From positions 1 through 38,819 of IMG/VR virus record IMGVR_UViG_3300037475_000102: a stretch of DNA of 38,819 nucleotides; one strand, 5' to 3'. This document shows, piece after piece, positions 23,956-31,523 of the stretch. Below the pieces are notes generated by a model. That model had not been told where the DNA came from. It saw only the letters and a list, made by a program, of their open reading frames with translations, and made no database searches. This stretch comes from a virus. The position numbers and the translations under genes are program-made. The stretch's first letter is position 1; the number at the start of each line of letters is the position of its first letter.

Positions 23956-25137
23956 TTACATTATCCAGATTTTTGGTTCAAGGATTTTACTGTGCGTGTA
24001 TAGGGCATAACGGAACGAATCGCAGAAATGGTCAAACGCCTTAACCGGAACGTCCATTATCTTCCCGTCTTTGTCCTTCTTCCAGGAATACCGCTTAAGT
24101 TCCTTTATCGCTTCCACTGAATCGGACAGTATTTTTAAAGATTGTCTCTTACAGTAATCTATGCCGTCAATGACTGACTTATCTGAAGCCACCGCATTAA
24201 ATCCCGCATTGCATATTTCCTGTATCAAGTCGGGTCTTGCGGAATCGCAGTAAATATTATCGCTGTTTGAGACGTTAAACTCTTCGAGCTTTTTTATAAC
24301 ATCGCTGTTTAGAAGTCCGCTTGCGTAGATCAGCGTTTGCATATAAGGCACAGTATCAACGAAATCAATTTTAGTTAATACCATTTTGTTATTATACCCG
24401 AAGTCTAAGCCGTAAATGGTTTCGTCAACATGAGCCGGGACAAATTTTACTTCCTGCCAGTTGCTGTAAATAATTTCCTGCGCCTGTCCACGTTCACCTA
24501 ATCCGTAAATGTTCCATAAGTTCTCGTCTGCGTCTTTGAGCTTCTTAATTTCCTCAACAAGCTCTTTGGGTAAAAATGGCATGTTATCAGTGAATGACGA
24601 CTTTATAAAAGCGCAGTCTTTGCGTGGTATTATCTCGTCATAGATATACGAATACAGATCAGACGGGTTGTAGTCAATGATTATTTTGCTTTCAGTTCTA
24701 AGATTAAGCTGCATAAATATATCTTGTGCAATGGTATTGGCTTCGTTCACAAATAAAACTTTTCTTCCCGGACCCCTCACCTTCTTGTCATCATCCACAG
24801 AAAAGAATTCAATGTAACTTCCATTAGAAAAATTATAAACGTTATCTGTGCGGTTGTAATCAGCTTCGGAATACAATTCGTATTCCTTCATAATTTTTAA
24901 GAAGTCACGTATAGCACCTTTTTTTAAATGCGGTAATGACTGGCTAACAACGGATATTGAAATGCTGTTTTCTTTGTAGCCAAACGATTCAGGTGAAAGC
25001 GCAAGAGAAATTAAAAGGATAATTATGTTATAGGTTTTTCCTGAACGTGTACCACCTTGGTTGCATGCGATGCGATAACCTTTATCGAATAACCACCTGC
25101 GGTTAATTTCGTATATGGGGTTTGCGTGGAAGGTCAA
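23956..25137 (-). CDS. terL: Terminase large subunit (ATPase and nuclease)
   Basis: This protein is 393 aa from the TTG at 25137, which overlaps the previous stop as TTGA. A longer frame to 25215 would overlap 82 nt. Walker A is G-G-T-R-S-G-K-T (28-35) and Walker B is VLFVNEA with Asn131-Glu132. The C-terminal nuclease begins near YGLDFG with Asp245. It belongs to the Terminase_3/6-type packaging motors. It cuts and pumps phage DNA into proheads at the portal. Confidence 0.92.
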   Translation of the reverse strand: MTFHANPIYEINRRWLFDKGYRIACNQGGTRSGKTYNIIILLISLALSPESFGYKENSISISVVSQSLPHLKKGAIRDFLKIMKEYELYSEADYNRTDNVYNFSNGSYIEFFSVDDDKKVRGPGRKVLFVNEANTIAQDIFMQLNLRTESKIIIDYNPSDLYSYIYDEIIPRKDCAFIKSSFTDNMPFLPKELVEEIKKLKDADENLWNIYGLGERGQAQEIIYSNWQEVKFVPAHVDETIYGLDFGYNNKMVLTKIDFVDTVPYMQTLIYASGLLNSDVIKKLEEFNVSNSDNIYCDSARPDLIQEICNAGFNAVASDKSVIDGIDYCKRQSLKILSDSVEAIKELKRYSWKKDKDGKIMDVPVKAFDHFCDSFRYALYTHSKILEPKIWIM

Positions 25138-25337
25138 TTGGAATAAATTATTATTGTTCCGATAGGATTTATGGTGTAGGCTCTGAAACCCTTTTGAGTT
25201 AAATAATGTATCCAATATCTTTCGTGAATATCTCTACGAATAACATTATCTAATCTCTTAGCAAATTCCCTTGCAGACGTTTCCGAAAATTCATCTAATG
25301 GCTCAAAATCTTCTTCTGGTATTTCTTCGTAATCCAT
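25134..25337 (-). CDS. Small acidic protein before terminase
   Basis: This 67-aa protein has a very acidic first third and a basic/aromatic second half. No family is recognised. It starts with TAATG overlap and ends with TTGA overlap, so it is coupled on both sides within the packaging operon. Confidence 0.65.
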   Translation of the reverse strand: MDYEEIPEEDFEPLDEFSETSAREFAKRLDNVIRRDIHERYWIHYLTQKGFRAYTINPIGTIIIYSN

Positions 25338-25498
25338 TATTCTTTTATGGTTTGCTTAACTTTAATATTTGAATATTTGTCGATATTAATTTTTTCTGCA
25401 AGCGGGTATTCGCAGGATATTTTAATTAAAGCCTCCCTATCACTGTTGGCTTCGATTGGTTTTGTTATCTGAAACGTAGCTAAATATAATTCTTTCAT
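25337..25498 (-). CDS. Small protein in the packaging operon
   Basis: This 53-aa protein begins MKELYLATFQITKPIEA. It starts by ATGA overlap with the terminase small subunit and ends by TAATG overlap with the next gene. The fold looks like beta-alpha-beta. The function is unknown. Confidence 0.7.
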   Translation of the reverse strand: MKELYLATFQITKPIEANSDREALIKISCEYPLAEKINIDKYSNIKVKQTIKE

Positions 25499-25965
25499 TC
25501 TTCACTCTCCAATAATTTACTTTCGCCATTTGCAATTTGAACGCTTATGACGGGATTGGGCAATGGTTTATTATCTGAAGTAATGTCCTGACGGTCTTTC
25601 CAGCCAATAACATTTTTAGCGGCAAAGATTGCAAAAGGTTGTGCATAATTATTTCTTAAACCATTTGTGATTAAAATTTCAGATTGAGAATCCTTTGCCT
25701 CTTTGTAGGCGTCGAAAAACTCCGGGTATTGTTTAGTCCAATTTAACAAAGTTTCTCTGTGAACTTTGATTTTTTTGGCAAACTTTTCAAATAATGGCAA
25801 GTCACAAGGTATCTCTACGTGTTTTTCTTCGGTTGAACCGTCCTTGTATGCCTTAATTAAAATCTGAGATTCATAACATTTCTTATTAAAAAAATCTTTA
25901 ATCATTTTGCAGTATTTTGGGTCATATTTTGAAGGTGCGCCCCCTGCATGTTTTTCTTCACTCAT
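25495..25965 (-). CDS. terS: Terminase small subunit
   Basis: This 156-aa protein has GGAPSKYDPKYC at the N-terminus and an HTH-like helical region with KKIKVHRETLLNWTKQYPEF. A C-terminal segment AAKNVIGWKDRQD follows. These features are typical of phage small terminases that recognise the packaging site and load TerL. It lies three genes upstream of TerL with coupled starts. Confidence 0.8.
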   Translation of the reverse strand: MSEEKHAGGAPSKYDPKYCKMIKDFFNKKCYESQILIKAYKDGSTEEKHVEIPCDLPLFEKFAKKIKVHRETLLNWTKQYPEFFDAYKEAKDSQSEILITNGLRNNYAQPFAIFAAKNVIGWKDRQDITSDNKPLPNPVISVQIANGESKLLESEE

Positions 25966-26153
25966 ATACTTGATTTAATTTCTTTTTTACCACTGTTAAA
26001 TTTAACTCTGTGCTGCTCTACTCGTGTGCTGTTACTGTCACCGTCAATAGCGGTGGTTTCTAAAAATACCTCTTGCTTGTCGGTTGTGATGATAAGTATC
26101 CCATCTTCGATTATGTATTCAAGCCCGTTGAGATTTTTTTTTAATATCAGCAC
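25962..26153 (-). CDS. Small protein, GTG start
   Basis: This 63-aa protein has beta-hairpin-like sequence (IEDGILIITTDKQEVF). Its stop overlaps the ATG of the small terminase (ATGA), which supports its reality. The start is GTG at 26153. TATATTTG lies just upstream, but without a -33 box at the right distance. No family is recognised. Confidence 0.55.
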   Translation of the reverse strand: MLILKKNLNGLEYIIEDGILIITTDKQEVFLETTAIDGDSNSTRVEQHRVKFNSGKKEIKSSI

Positions 26154-26192
26154 TTTACAAATATAAATAAAATTTATGGATTATGGTTTCAA

Positions 26193-26645
26193 CTAAAAGC
26201 CAGACACACTTGGACTAGGGCGTGTTGGTTTGGGTGGGGGCGGTATAATTTCAGCGAACACCTTACCCGTTTCATCATAAATCTTTTCACTGTCCTTTAT
26301 ATACTTATCTTGCTTTTCGCTTCCCGTAATATCCCCGCAGTAGCTACATTTGAAAATCCCTGTTTGAATTTCCTCGTAATCTTTTGCACCGCAACATTTA
26401 CATTTATCGGTTTTGATGTTTTGCTGAATTGGTTTAATGTCACTATCAAAAACGGGAGCAAGAAAACCGCGATAAGCATTGTACTTGTTATTAAGTTTTT
26501 CTTTTATTCCTTCAAATCCCGCTAGTTCCCTAATTTCGTTTGGCGTTAAAAACATCCTACCCTTTGGGTTTATATCAACTTTGGGCATCGGCGTCCAGGT
26601 ATCGCCCCAATAAAATATCTTTTTTAAAACTTGTATTATTTTCAT
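26193..26645 (-). CDS. Zinc-ribbon protein with portal-like NEIR motif
   Basis: This 150-aa protein has the segment GRMFLTPNEIRELAGF (about 29-44), which resembles the LTPNEIRE motif near the C-terminus of many portal proteins. C-x-x-C at 84-87 and C-x-x-C near 100 follow, forming a zinc ribbon, and then a Pro-rich tail. It lies in the packaging region and starts by ATGA overlap. It may be a detached portal C-terminal module or an adaptor. Confidence 0.6.
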   Translation of the reverse strand: MKIIQVLKKIFYWGDTWTPMPKVDINPKGRMFLTPNEIRELAGFEGIKEKLNNKYNAYRGFLAPVFDSDIKPIQQNIKTDKCKCCGAKDYEEIQTGIFKCSYCGDITGSEKQDKYIKDSEKIYDETGKVFAEIIPPPPKPTRPSPSVSGF

Positions 26646-26830
26646 AAATTATTATACCCCTTATATTTTACCGCCACCGGATCCACAATAGGTTTCCCTT
26701 TACCGTTACCGCCACGAGGACACATTGTGTCAACACCGTTTACATATTTTGCTAATGCGTTGAGACTTCTGGGTATATGCTTCCAGAATGCCTTATACGC
26801 CTTTACTGTTGCGGGGAGTTTGGTGGTCAT
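26642..26830 (-). CDS. Small basic protein
   Basis: This 62-aa protein is Lys-rich with MCPRGGNGKGKP in the middle. It is linked by ATGA overlaps to the genes on both sides. No family is known to me. A nucleic-acid binding role is possible from its charge. Confidence 0.6.
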   Translation of the reverse strand: MTTKLPATVKAYKAFWKHIPRSLNALAKYVNGVDTMCPRGGNGKGKPIVDPVAVKYKGYNNL

Positions 26831-27000
26831 TTCATTCTCCTCAGACTGTTCAGCCCGCTAAAGATCATAACTGTAATACCAATTTCACGTGCATATTTGC
26901 GAATAGTCGCAGGCTTGAAATCTTTCCCAAACTTCCAACTGTCACCTACCTCAAGACTTTTTAACATTAACATTAATTTCCTTTTGTCTGTGTTATTCAC
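26827..27000 (-). CDS. Small HTH-like protein, GTG start
   Basis: This 57-aa protein has FGKDFKPATIRKYAREIGI, which looks like a helix-turn-helix core. The GTG at 27000 has AAGGAG just upstream, and the stop overlaps the next ATG. It is probably DNA-binding. It stands between replication and packaging genes. Confidence 0.65.
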   Translation of the reverse strand: MNNTDKRKLMLMLKSLEVGDSWKFGKDFKPATIRKYAREIGITVMIFSGLNSLRRMK

Positions 27001-27043
27001 TTCCTTCTCCTTCCCTGCCCCGTTGTTGGGGGGTTAAATGATT

Positions 27044-28024
27044 TTAAAATAATATTTCTGTGTATGGATTAAATTCAGGATCGTATTCCTGTATTACTGT
27101 GCTTTTTGTATCGTAAAGTAAATACGCTGTTTCATATTTACCTTGTTTTTTCTTTTCAATTTTAGCTTTGATTAAATAAACTATTTCCTTTGAGATTAAA
27201 ACCCGGAGCCAATCAGAAATAATTAATGTATCCTGTTTATCAATGTTGGTATTATCAACACGGTTTAAAGTTATTACAATCTGTGAACTATTCTCAACTT
27301 CCCCGCTTGATTTACCGGAATGCAACCCTATTTCGGTTGAGTTCTTAATATCCTGTCTTGAAGGCTGTGAAAGGTTTATTATCGGTACGTCAAGGTGTAA
27401 TGCGATTTCTCTTAAGGTAGTCATAACATAAGTAACCCTGTCATATTCCGAAAGATTGAGTTTTGTTTTTACCAATCCCAAATAATCAATACCGATAAAA
27501 CCCAATTCTTTCCCAGATAGCTCTTTGCAGGCTAAACAGAACGGTAATACATCTTCAATTGCAACACGCTGAATTATACCGATAAGGTTAGGTAATACAA
27601 ATTTTGTTTTCTGAAAATTAGTGAAGTTAGCTCCGCTTTTTTTCTCATAAGCCTCCTCAACCTGCCTTGTTGTTGCATCGTGTTCCATTTGTACAAGCCT
27701 TTCAAAAAGCTCGTGAGTAGGTAATTCGCACTCGAATATCGGGTTAATGCGGTCTGTGATTTGTTTTGCATTGTGCCGGGCTATATGTAACATTATGGCG
27801 GTTTTGCCGATATTGGTTTTTGCGATAATGGTTACAACCTGTCCAGGGCGAATTAATCCAAGTGCATCATCAAGTTTTTTAATACCCGTTCCTATCTTGC
27901 TTGATTTCATTTTTGGTATGTACTCGTCCATGTAAATTTGTTCCATTTCCGCAACCGTATATATCTTACCAAAGTTTTGATCTTTGAACTTCGGCATTAT
28001 CTCATATATTTTTTTTATATCCAT
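27044..28024 (-). CDS. DnaB-like replicative helicase
   Basis: This 326-aa protein carries a RecA-type ATPase core without the DnaB N-terminal domain. Walker A is A-K-T-N-I-G-K-T-A (68-76), where the usual Gly is Asn. Walker B is GFIGIDYLGLV near 175-185. Further motifs are LSQPSRQ and the arginine-finger region near the end. It unwinds DNA at the phage replication fork, likely loaded by the initiator encoded upstream. Confidence 0.82.
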   Translation of the reverse strand: MDIKKIYEIMPKFKDQNFGKIYTVAEMEQIYMDEYIPKMKSSKIGTGIKKLDDALGLIRPGQVVTIIAKTNIGKTAIMLHIARHNAKQITDRINPIFECELPTHELFERLVQMEHDATTRQVEEAYEKKSGANFTNFQKTKFVLPNLIGIIQRVAIEDVLPFCLACKELSGKELGFIGIDYLGLVKTKLNLSEYDRVTYVMTTLREIALHLDVPIINLSQPSRQDIKNSTEIGLHSGKSSGEVENSSQIVITLNRVDNTNIDKQDTLIISDWLRVLISKEIVYLIKAKIEKKKQGKYETAYLLYDTKSTVIQEYDPEFNPYTEILF

Positions 28025-28262
28025 ATCGCATTAGTAATTGTTTAAAAATAATTGTGGATTGTTTTTGTAGCTGTTCATCTTCCCATTGTGCGTAAAATAT
28101 ATCACAGTCCTCAACATCAAATATCAATCCGTTATCGTATGCGTGCCGGGCTATTAATGTTTTATTGATGTCGCAAAATTCTTTAACTAATCCCCTTGCT
28201 TCTTCGGGAAACATCCCCCGCATTTCAAGAATGGTAACTATGTTGTGATAATTAATTTGCAT
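28002..28262 (-). CDS. Small protein between initiator and helicase
   Basis: This protein is 86 aa from the ATG at 28262, and a TTG at 28277 is also possible. It is helical with acidic and aromatic residues (DVEDCDIFYAQWEDEQL). Its position between the replication initiator and the helicase, overlapping both, suggests a helicase-loading or replication accessory protein. This is inference from context. Confidence 0.6.
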   Translation of the reverse strand: MQINYHNIVTILEMRGMFPEEARGLVKEFCDINKTLIARHAYDNGLIFDVEDCDIFYAQWEDEQLQKQSTIIFKQLLMRYGYKKNI

Positions 28263-28959
28263 ACTCAGGGAACTCAAGAATATTAGAAGTCTTTGACTTA
28301 TGGAAATGCGTCCCCTTTGATTCCTGAATTATATATCTTTTAATTTCATAGAAGAAATTATTACTTAATCTGTTATTAGCGGAGTAAGTACTGACACAAT
28401 ACGAATGATAAAACTGCAAATCGGGATTAATCGCTTTTATCTCAGTATCTTCATCTGCTTCTTTTTTAAAAATCTCAAAGTTTTTATAAGGGCTTTGCTT
28501 AATATCGTGTTTGTAAAGTGGCTGTTCCGGTAATCCATCATTCTTTTCCTTATTATCATTATTGTTTGTGTCCGTTTGATGTCCGCTTGTTGTCCGTTTG
28601 ATGTCCGCTTGTTGTCCACCTTGCTTTTCTTCGAGCTTTTCGATTTGGTAATTTTTCCAATTTATGACCGTTATTATACGAAATTTATTAGTTTTCTGCT
28701 GTTTAATTTGATGTTCGTTTTCGAGCATTTGCAAGATTCTCTCAAGAGTACTTTCACTAATTCCCGTTTCTTTCTGTAATTCCTTACGTCCCGTTAAAAG
28801 CTGTCCTTCTTTAATAATTATTGTTTCACCGTTCCACATAAATTCGTTTGGTTTATGATTTGCTTTCAATAAAAGGTGTACCCACAAATGAACATATTGT
28901 GATTTTTTGTAGTAACCTTTTTCGGTTAATTTTCTATGTAACTTTATCCAGCCCTGCAT
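28252..28959 (-). CDS. Phage replication initiator (DnaD-like N-terminal wHTH)
   Basis: This 235-aa protein has an N-terminal winged-helix domain (GWIKLHRKL, GQLLTGRKELQKETGISESTL reduced in form, ITVINWKNYQ) typical of phage replisome organisers. A hydrophilic Gln/Asn-rich linker (115-150) and a C-terminal domain follow. It should bind the phage origin and recruit the helicase. A strong SD (GGAGGG) precedes the ATG. The unusually polar linker may contain origin repeats at the DNA level. Confidence 0.78.
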   Translation of the reverse strand: MQGWIKLHRKLTEKGYYKKSQYVHLWVHLLLKANHKPNEFMWNGETIIIKEGQLLTGRKELQKETGISESTLERILQMLENEHQIKQQKTNKFRIITVINWKNYQIEKLEEKQGGQQADIKRTTSGHQTDTNNNDNKEKNDGLPEQPLYKHDIKQSPYKNFEIFKKEADEDTEIKAINPDLQFYHSYCVSTYSANNRLSNNFFYEIKRYIIQESKGTHFHKSKTSNILEFPEYAN

Positions 28960-28978
28960 TATACCCTCCAGTATTTTT

Positions 28979-29308
28979 TTATCGGGTATATTGTTTGTTA
29001 TAAAATGGTTTAAGCCTTTTAATAAGTCTTTGTTCTGTTTCTAATCTTTTATTTGTATTTGATATTAATTTAATTTTAAACAGCGGTATTTCATAAATAC
29101 CTTTTTTAATATCTGATACTAAATAATTGTTAGTGTTATGCTGGGGAATGCGTTTTTGCAAGTTTTTAGAAGTTCCGATATAAATTAATCTTTTCTCACC
29201 TGTTAGATAATTTAAACCGTAAATAGCGTAGCAACCCGCAAGAGCTGGGGGTGTACAATAAGGTACTACATCATAAGTATTTGTTATGAACCAGTTACTG
29301 TTTTTCAT
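28979..29308 (-). CDS. GIY-YIG nuclease (possible homing endonuclease)
   Basis: This 109-aa protein is a single GIY-YIG domain: G25-C-Y and Y-I-G at 43-45, Arg53 and His57 of the active site, a Glu near 90-92 and the terminal P-F-Y-N. It cuts DNA with one metal ion. A GIY-YIG domain alone without a DNA-binding partner suits free-standing homing enzymes or structure-specific nucleases. It has its own promoter and pseudoknot leader after a terminator, and a good SD (AAGGAG), marking an independent cassette. Confidence 0.88.
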   Translation of the reverse strand: MKNSNWFITNTYDVVPYCTPPALAGCYAIYGLNYLTGEKRLIYIGTSKNLQKRIPQHNTNNYLVSDIKKGIYEIPLFKIKLISNTNKRLETEQRLIKRLKPFYNKQYTR

Positions 29309-29328
29309 TGTGTTCTCCTTATAAAATA

Positions 29329-29433
29329 AAATAGGTATCCTTCATTTCCCCGTCGCCACACATAGTTCAAAAGAACAATGAGTGAAGGAAACTCCAGATA
29401 CCTATTTAAATTATAAAAACTATGTGTAGCGAC
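29329..29433 (-). ncRNA. Pseudoknot-type leader P3
   Basis: On the minus strand the order is arm1 (29433-29418, 16 nt), arm2 (29407-29397 plus 29389-29383), arm1' (29367-29352) and arm2' (29344-29329). arm1 has 15 of 16 pairs, and arm2 has 11 plus 7 perfect pairs. The two stems interlock. After arm1' comes GGGG, comparable to GG at the same point in P1 and P2. The ATG of the nuclease is 20 nt after arm2'. Confidence 0.7.
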
Positions 29434-29438
29434 ATTGC

Positions 29439-29467
29439 AATATACGCAACCGCAATGACTTAATAAA
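29439..29467 (-). promoter_or_regulatory. Promoter of leader P3 and the GIY-YIG gene
   Basis: TATATT (29444-29439) is 5 nt before the first base of arm1 at 29433, the same spacing as in P1 and P2. The -35 region is weak (TTTATT at 17 nt) and lies within a small hairpin GACTT/AAGTC (29457-29470). Confidence 0.5.
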
Positions 29468-29504
29468 GTCTTTTTCACTTCGTTCTCCCCTAAAAATTTC
29501 CCTT

Positions 29505-29540
29505 AAAAAATTCCCTCCAAAGTTCCCCAACCAAGGAGGG
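29505..29540 (-). terminator. Terminator after the methyltransferase gene
   Basis: CCCTCC/GGAGGG (29540-29535 with 29518-29513) is a 6-bp stem with a 16-nt loop. On the minus strand it is followed by AATTTTTT. It isolates the nuclease cassette from the early operon. Confidence 0.6.
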
Positions 29541-29550
29541 GTGTGGTGTG

Positions 29551-30036
29551 TTACAGTTTCATAAAGGCCATCCAAATTGTTTTACTTTGGCGACCCGTAG
29601 TGTGTCCGAATAGCGGTTTATATGGTATCAATTTTAATACTTCGCTTGCCATTATTTCGTTTTCGTTCCACTTAAATATTAATGTTCCGTTTAACTTTAA
29701 AACCCGCATACATTCATCAAATCCTTTTTTAATTACCTCTTTCCAGTTATCGGGCAGCTTACCATATTTCTTAGCCATCCAACTTGTTGCGCCTAATGTT
29801 TTTAAATGCGGAGGATCAAATACAACCATATAAAAAGTTTCATCATCAAACGGCATTTCTGTAAAGTCCGCTATTAACCCGGGCCGTATATTAAATGTTC
29901 TTATACCCGATTTACAGCTACTATCTCTCGCTTGGATCGTCTCGCTTCTGTTATCCATAAACAAAGTCAATGGATTATTTTTGTCAAACCAAAACATTCT
30001 ACTGCCACAGCAAGCGTCTAAAATTAGTTTATTCAT
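29551..30036 (-). CDS. DNA methyltransferase-like protein
   Basis: This 161-aa protein is a compact Rossmann-type SAM-dependent methyltransferase. LDACCGSR (6-13) matches the SAM site and the motif DPPH at 74-77 matches the catalytic DPPY/H of adenine or N4-cytosine methylases. VLKLNGTLIFKW is the next motif. There is no obvious target-recognition domain, so it is small for a DNA methylase. It may protect phage DNA from restriction. It is coupled to the previous gene by ATGA. Confidence 0.8.
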   Translation of the reverse strand: MNKLILDACCGSRMFWFDKNNPLTLFMDNRSETIQARDSSCKSGIRTFNIRPGLIADFTEMPFDDETFYMVVFDPPHLKTLGATSWMAKKYGKLPDNWKEVIKKGFDECMRVLKLNGTLIFKWNENEIMASEVLKLIPYKPLFGHTTGRQSKTIWMAFMKL

Positions 30037-30191
30037 CCGATTATCTTTTCAATCTCGTGTCCGTTGAATAATTCAAAGTCCTCAATTTCCTTATATACGC
30101 TTAACTGAAAATGTATATCTTCAGAGGCTAACGCTTGATATGATTTCTGTAAAAGCTCATAAGCCTTTTTTAATAAATCTTCAGCTTGCAT
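30033..30191 (-). CDS. Small acidic helical protein
   Basis: This 52-aa protein begins MQAEDLLKKAYELLQKS and forms two acidic helices. GGAG stands upstream at a longer than usual distance, and the stop overlaps the methyltransferase start. The function is unknown. Confidence 0.65.
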   Translation of the reverse strand: MQAEDLLKKAYELLQKSYQALASEDIHFQLSVYKEIEDFELFNGHEIEKIIG

Positions 30192-30553
30192 ACTCTATTT
30201 TCTCCTTCGATTTACCAATAACAATAATTGTATCGGTTTTATCATTAATGTTCTCCTGTTTAAGAATTGTCTTTTTGTTTTTACGTGAGTTTTCTGTTCT
30301 AATCTGCTTCCTTAAATATTCAATAGCCCACGCCACCGATAATTTTTTAAAGTTGAATTTATAAAACTCTACCCCTTGTTGTTGAAGCGACACAAGATGT
30401 TTCCCTAGGGCTATAATGTCAGGAAATTTCTTAGGTAGATTTATTTTTTTCCAGTGGCATTATTCTTGATCCGTCAGGGAGGCACTTGTAAGATTTAATT
30501 ACACCCACTTCCTGCCTTATTACATCCGCTATCAATAAAATATTTTTATCCAT
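30181..30553 (-). pseudogene. One gene split by a +1 frameshift at an A7 run
   Basis: The frame 30553-30431 (40 codons, good A-rich SD at AAAGGA) stops soon after an A7 run at 30450-30444. The frame ending at 30181 has no ATG, GTG or TTG before residue V-S-L-Q-Q-Q, yet its upstream open part (KKFPDIIALGKHLV) reads like normal protein. Removing one A joins both into about 123 aa. This may be a sequencing error, a genuine frameshift mutation, or transcriptional slippage at the A run. The family is not recognised. The C-terminal part is basic and helical. Confidence 0.6.
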
Positions 30554-30685
30554 TTATTTTTCCTTTATTTTTTGTAAAATTTCATACTTCCCCCACCTCT
30601 CAAGACGTTTCTTCTTACGTATCACCCTGCACAAAGTCCCGATGTAGATAAGCGTGCCGGAACGGTAGAGGTAGAAGGTGGTCAA
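30554..30685 (-). CDS. Small basic protein, TTG start
   Basis: This 43-aa protein has a hydrophobic N-terminal half (FYLYRSGTLIYIGTL) and a Lys/Arg-rich second half. The TTG overlaps the previous stop as TTGA, and the stop directly abuts the next ATG. It may be a membrane-associated peptide. Confidence 0.6.
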   Translation of the reverse strand: MTTFYLYRSGTLIYIGTLCRVIRKKKRLERWGKYEILQKIKEK

Positions 30686-30867
30686 CGGTAAACTATATCG
30701 CAATGAACACATTCAACCTCACTAAATAAATGTCTGTCGTCTTGAGTAGTACTTAGCCCTATAATTCTGTTCTCAAAGTCAATAGAGAAAATCCAATATT
30801 CTACATTACTTACTTTGATTTTTGTATCCTGTGAAAATTTTGTTTTATCAAATTCTGTTGTTGTCAA
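30682..30867 (-). CDS. Small beta-rich protein, TTG start
   Basis: This 61-aa protein looks like an OB- or SH3-type small beta fold (KIKVSNVEYWIFSIDFENRI). The TTG at 30867 has AAAGGA 7 nt upstream. It is coupled to the downstream gene by TTGA. No family is recognised. Confidence 0.65.
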   Translation of the reverse strand: MTTTEFDKTKFSQDTKIKVSNVEYWIFSIDFENRIIGLSTTQDDRHLFSEVECVHCDIVYR

Positions 30868-30898
30868 CTTTTTATCCTTTCTGTAATTATTTTTATTT

Positions 30899-31048
30899 TC
30901 ACATCACCCACAGCAACCCCGCAAGGCACACCGCCAACAAAAACAGCAAGGCTTTACCTGTATTGGTCGGTGTGATAAATTCCTCCAGGTCGAGGCGTAT
31001 GTCCTCGCATTGGTAATAATAAAAGCGTATTATTTTTAGTGGGGTCAT
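30899..31048 (-). CDS. Small single-helix membrane protein
   Basis: This 49-aa protein has a charged N-terminus and a C-terminal membrane helix (about 31-48, ALLFLLAVCLAGLLWVM). GGAG lies 7 nt upstream of the ATG, overlapping the end of the preceding gene. It is an early-expressed membrane peptide that might interfere with host functions or exclusion. Confidence 0.65.
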   Translation of the reverse strand: MTPLKIIRFYYYQCEDIRLDLEEFITPTNTGKALLFLLAVCLAGLLWVM

Positions 31049-31049
31049 A

Positions 31050-31502
31050 TTAATACTCCGTGTACTTCGTTATTAAAACCACTTTATAGTTTTTGTCAAG
31101 AACATCAACTATTGCTGTTTCGCCAGAATTGCCGTAATTAGCAACCCAAACGGGCGTGTTTTTTGTCATAGTGAATTTCCCGCCTTTGTAGCCAGTGAAT
31201 GTTTTACCAACCGTTTCTTTCAGTAACTTTAAAAATGCCTGAACGTTTAAAGGCTTGCAGTCAGAATCATCTACTACAAAATTTAAGGCACATTCTGAAT
31301 AGTCGCCACGCCACGAATCAATACAGGTAGGAAATAAATATTCAAAATCATAACCAACCTCTATATCGGGTTCGTCTTTATATTTTTCTGCAAGCGGTTC
31401 AATCTTTAAAATCAATTCCCCTAAAGTTAATTGATCGGAATTGTCAAACGACTTTTTGCGTGTCGCCTCACAGTGGTTTTTCATTATTGTTTGTAAATCC
31501 AT
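31050..31502 (-). CDS. Widespread phage protein of unknown function
   Basis: This protein is 150 aa from the ATG at 31502, chosen for its SD AAAGGAG. It shows a pattern recurring in many phages: LTLGELI, a central CIDSWRGDY segment, then GKTFTGYKGGKFTM and PVWVANYGNSGETA. The family has no known function to me. It sits downstream of a hairpin and in the early region. Confidence 0.75.
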   Translation of the reverse strand: MDLQTIMKNHCEATRKKSFDNSDQLTLGELILKIEPLAEKYKDEPDIEVGYDFEYLFPTCIDSWRGDYSECALNFVVDDSDCKPLNVQAFLKLLKETVGKTFTGYKGGKFTMTKNTPVWVANYGNSGETAIVDVLDKNYKVVLITKYTEY

Positions 31503-31523
31503 TCCCTTCACTCCTTTAAAATT

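Noticed and set aside
26158-26192. A Bacteroidetes promoter before 25962-26153
   Set aside because: TATATTTG is present, but the nearest upstream TTG is 24 nt away, outside the 19-21 nt range of the other promoters.
4507-29433. P1-P3 as HDV-like or other known self-cleaving ribozymes
   Set aside because: HDV-like ribozymes share the interlocked order, but they need a 7-bp first stem, almost no linker to the second stem and extra hairpins P3 and P4. Here the linker after arm1 is 10-20 nt and these hairpins are missing.
29457-29475. A rightward terminator GACTT/AAGTC plus T run
   Set aside because: No rightward gene or promoter precedes it. The stem is only 5 bp and overlaps the -35 region of the leftward promoter.
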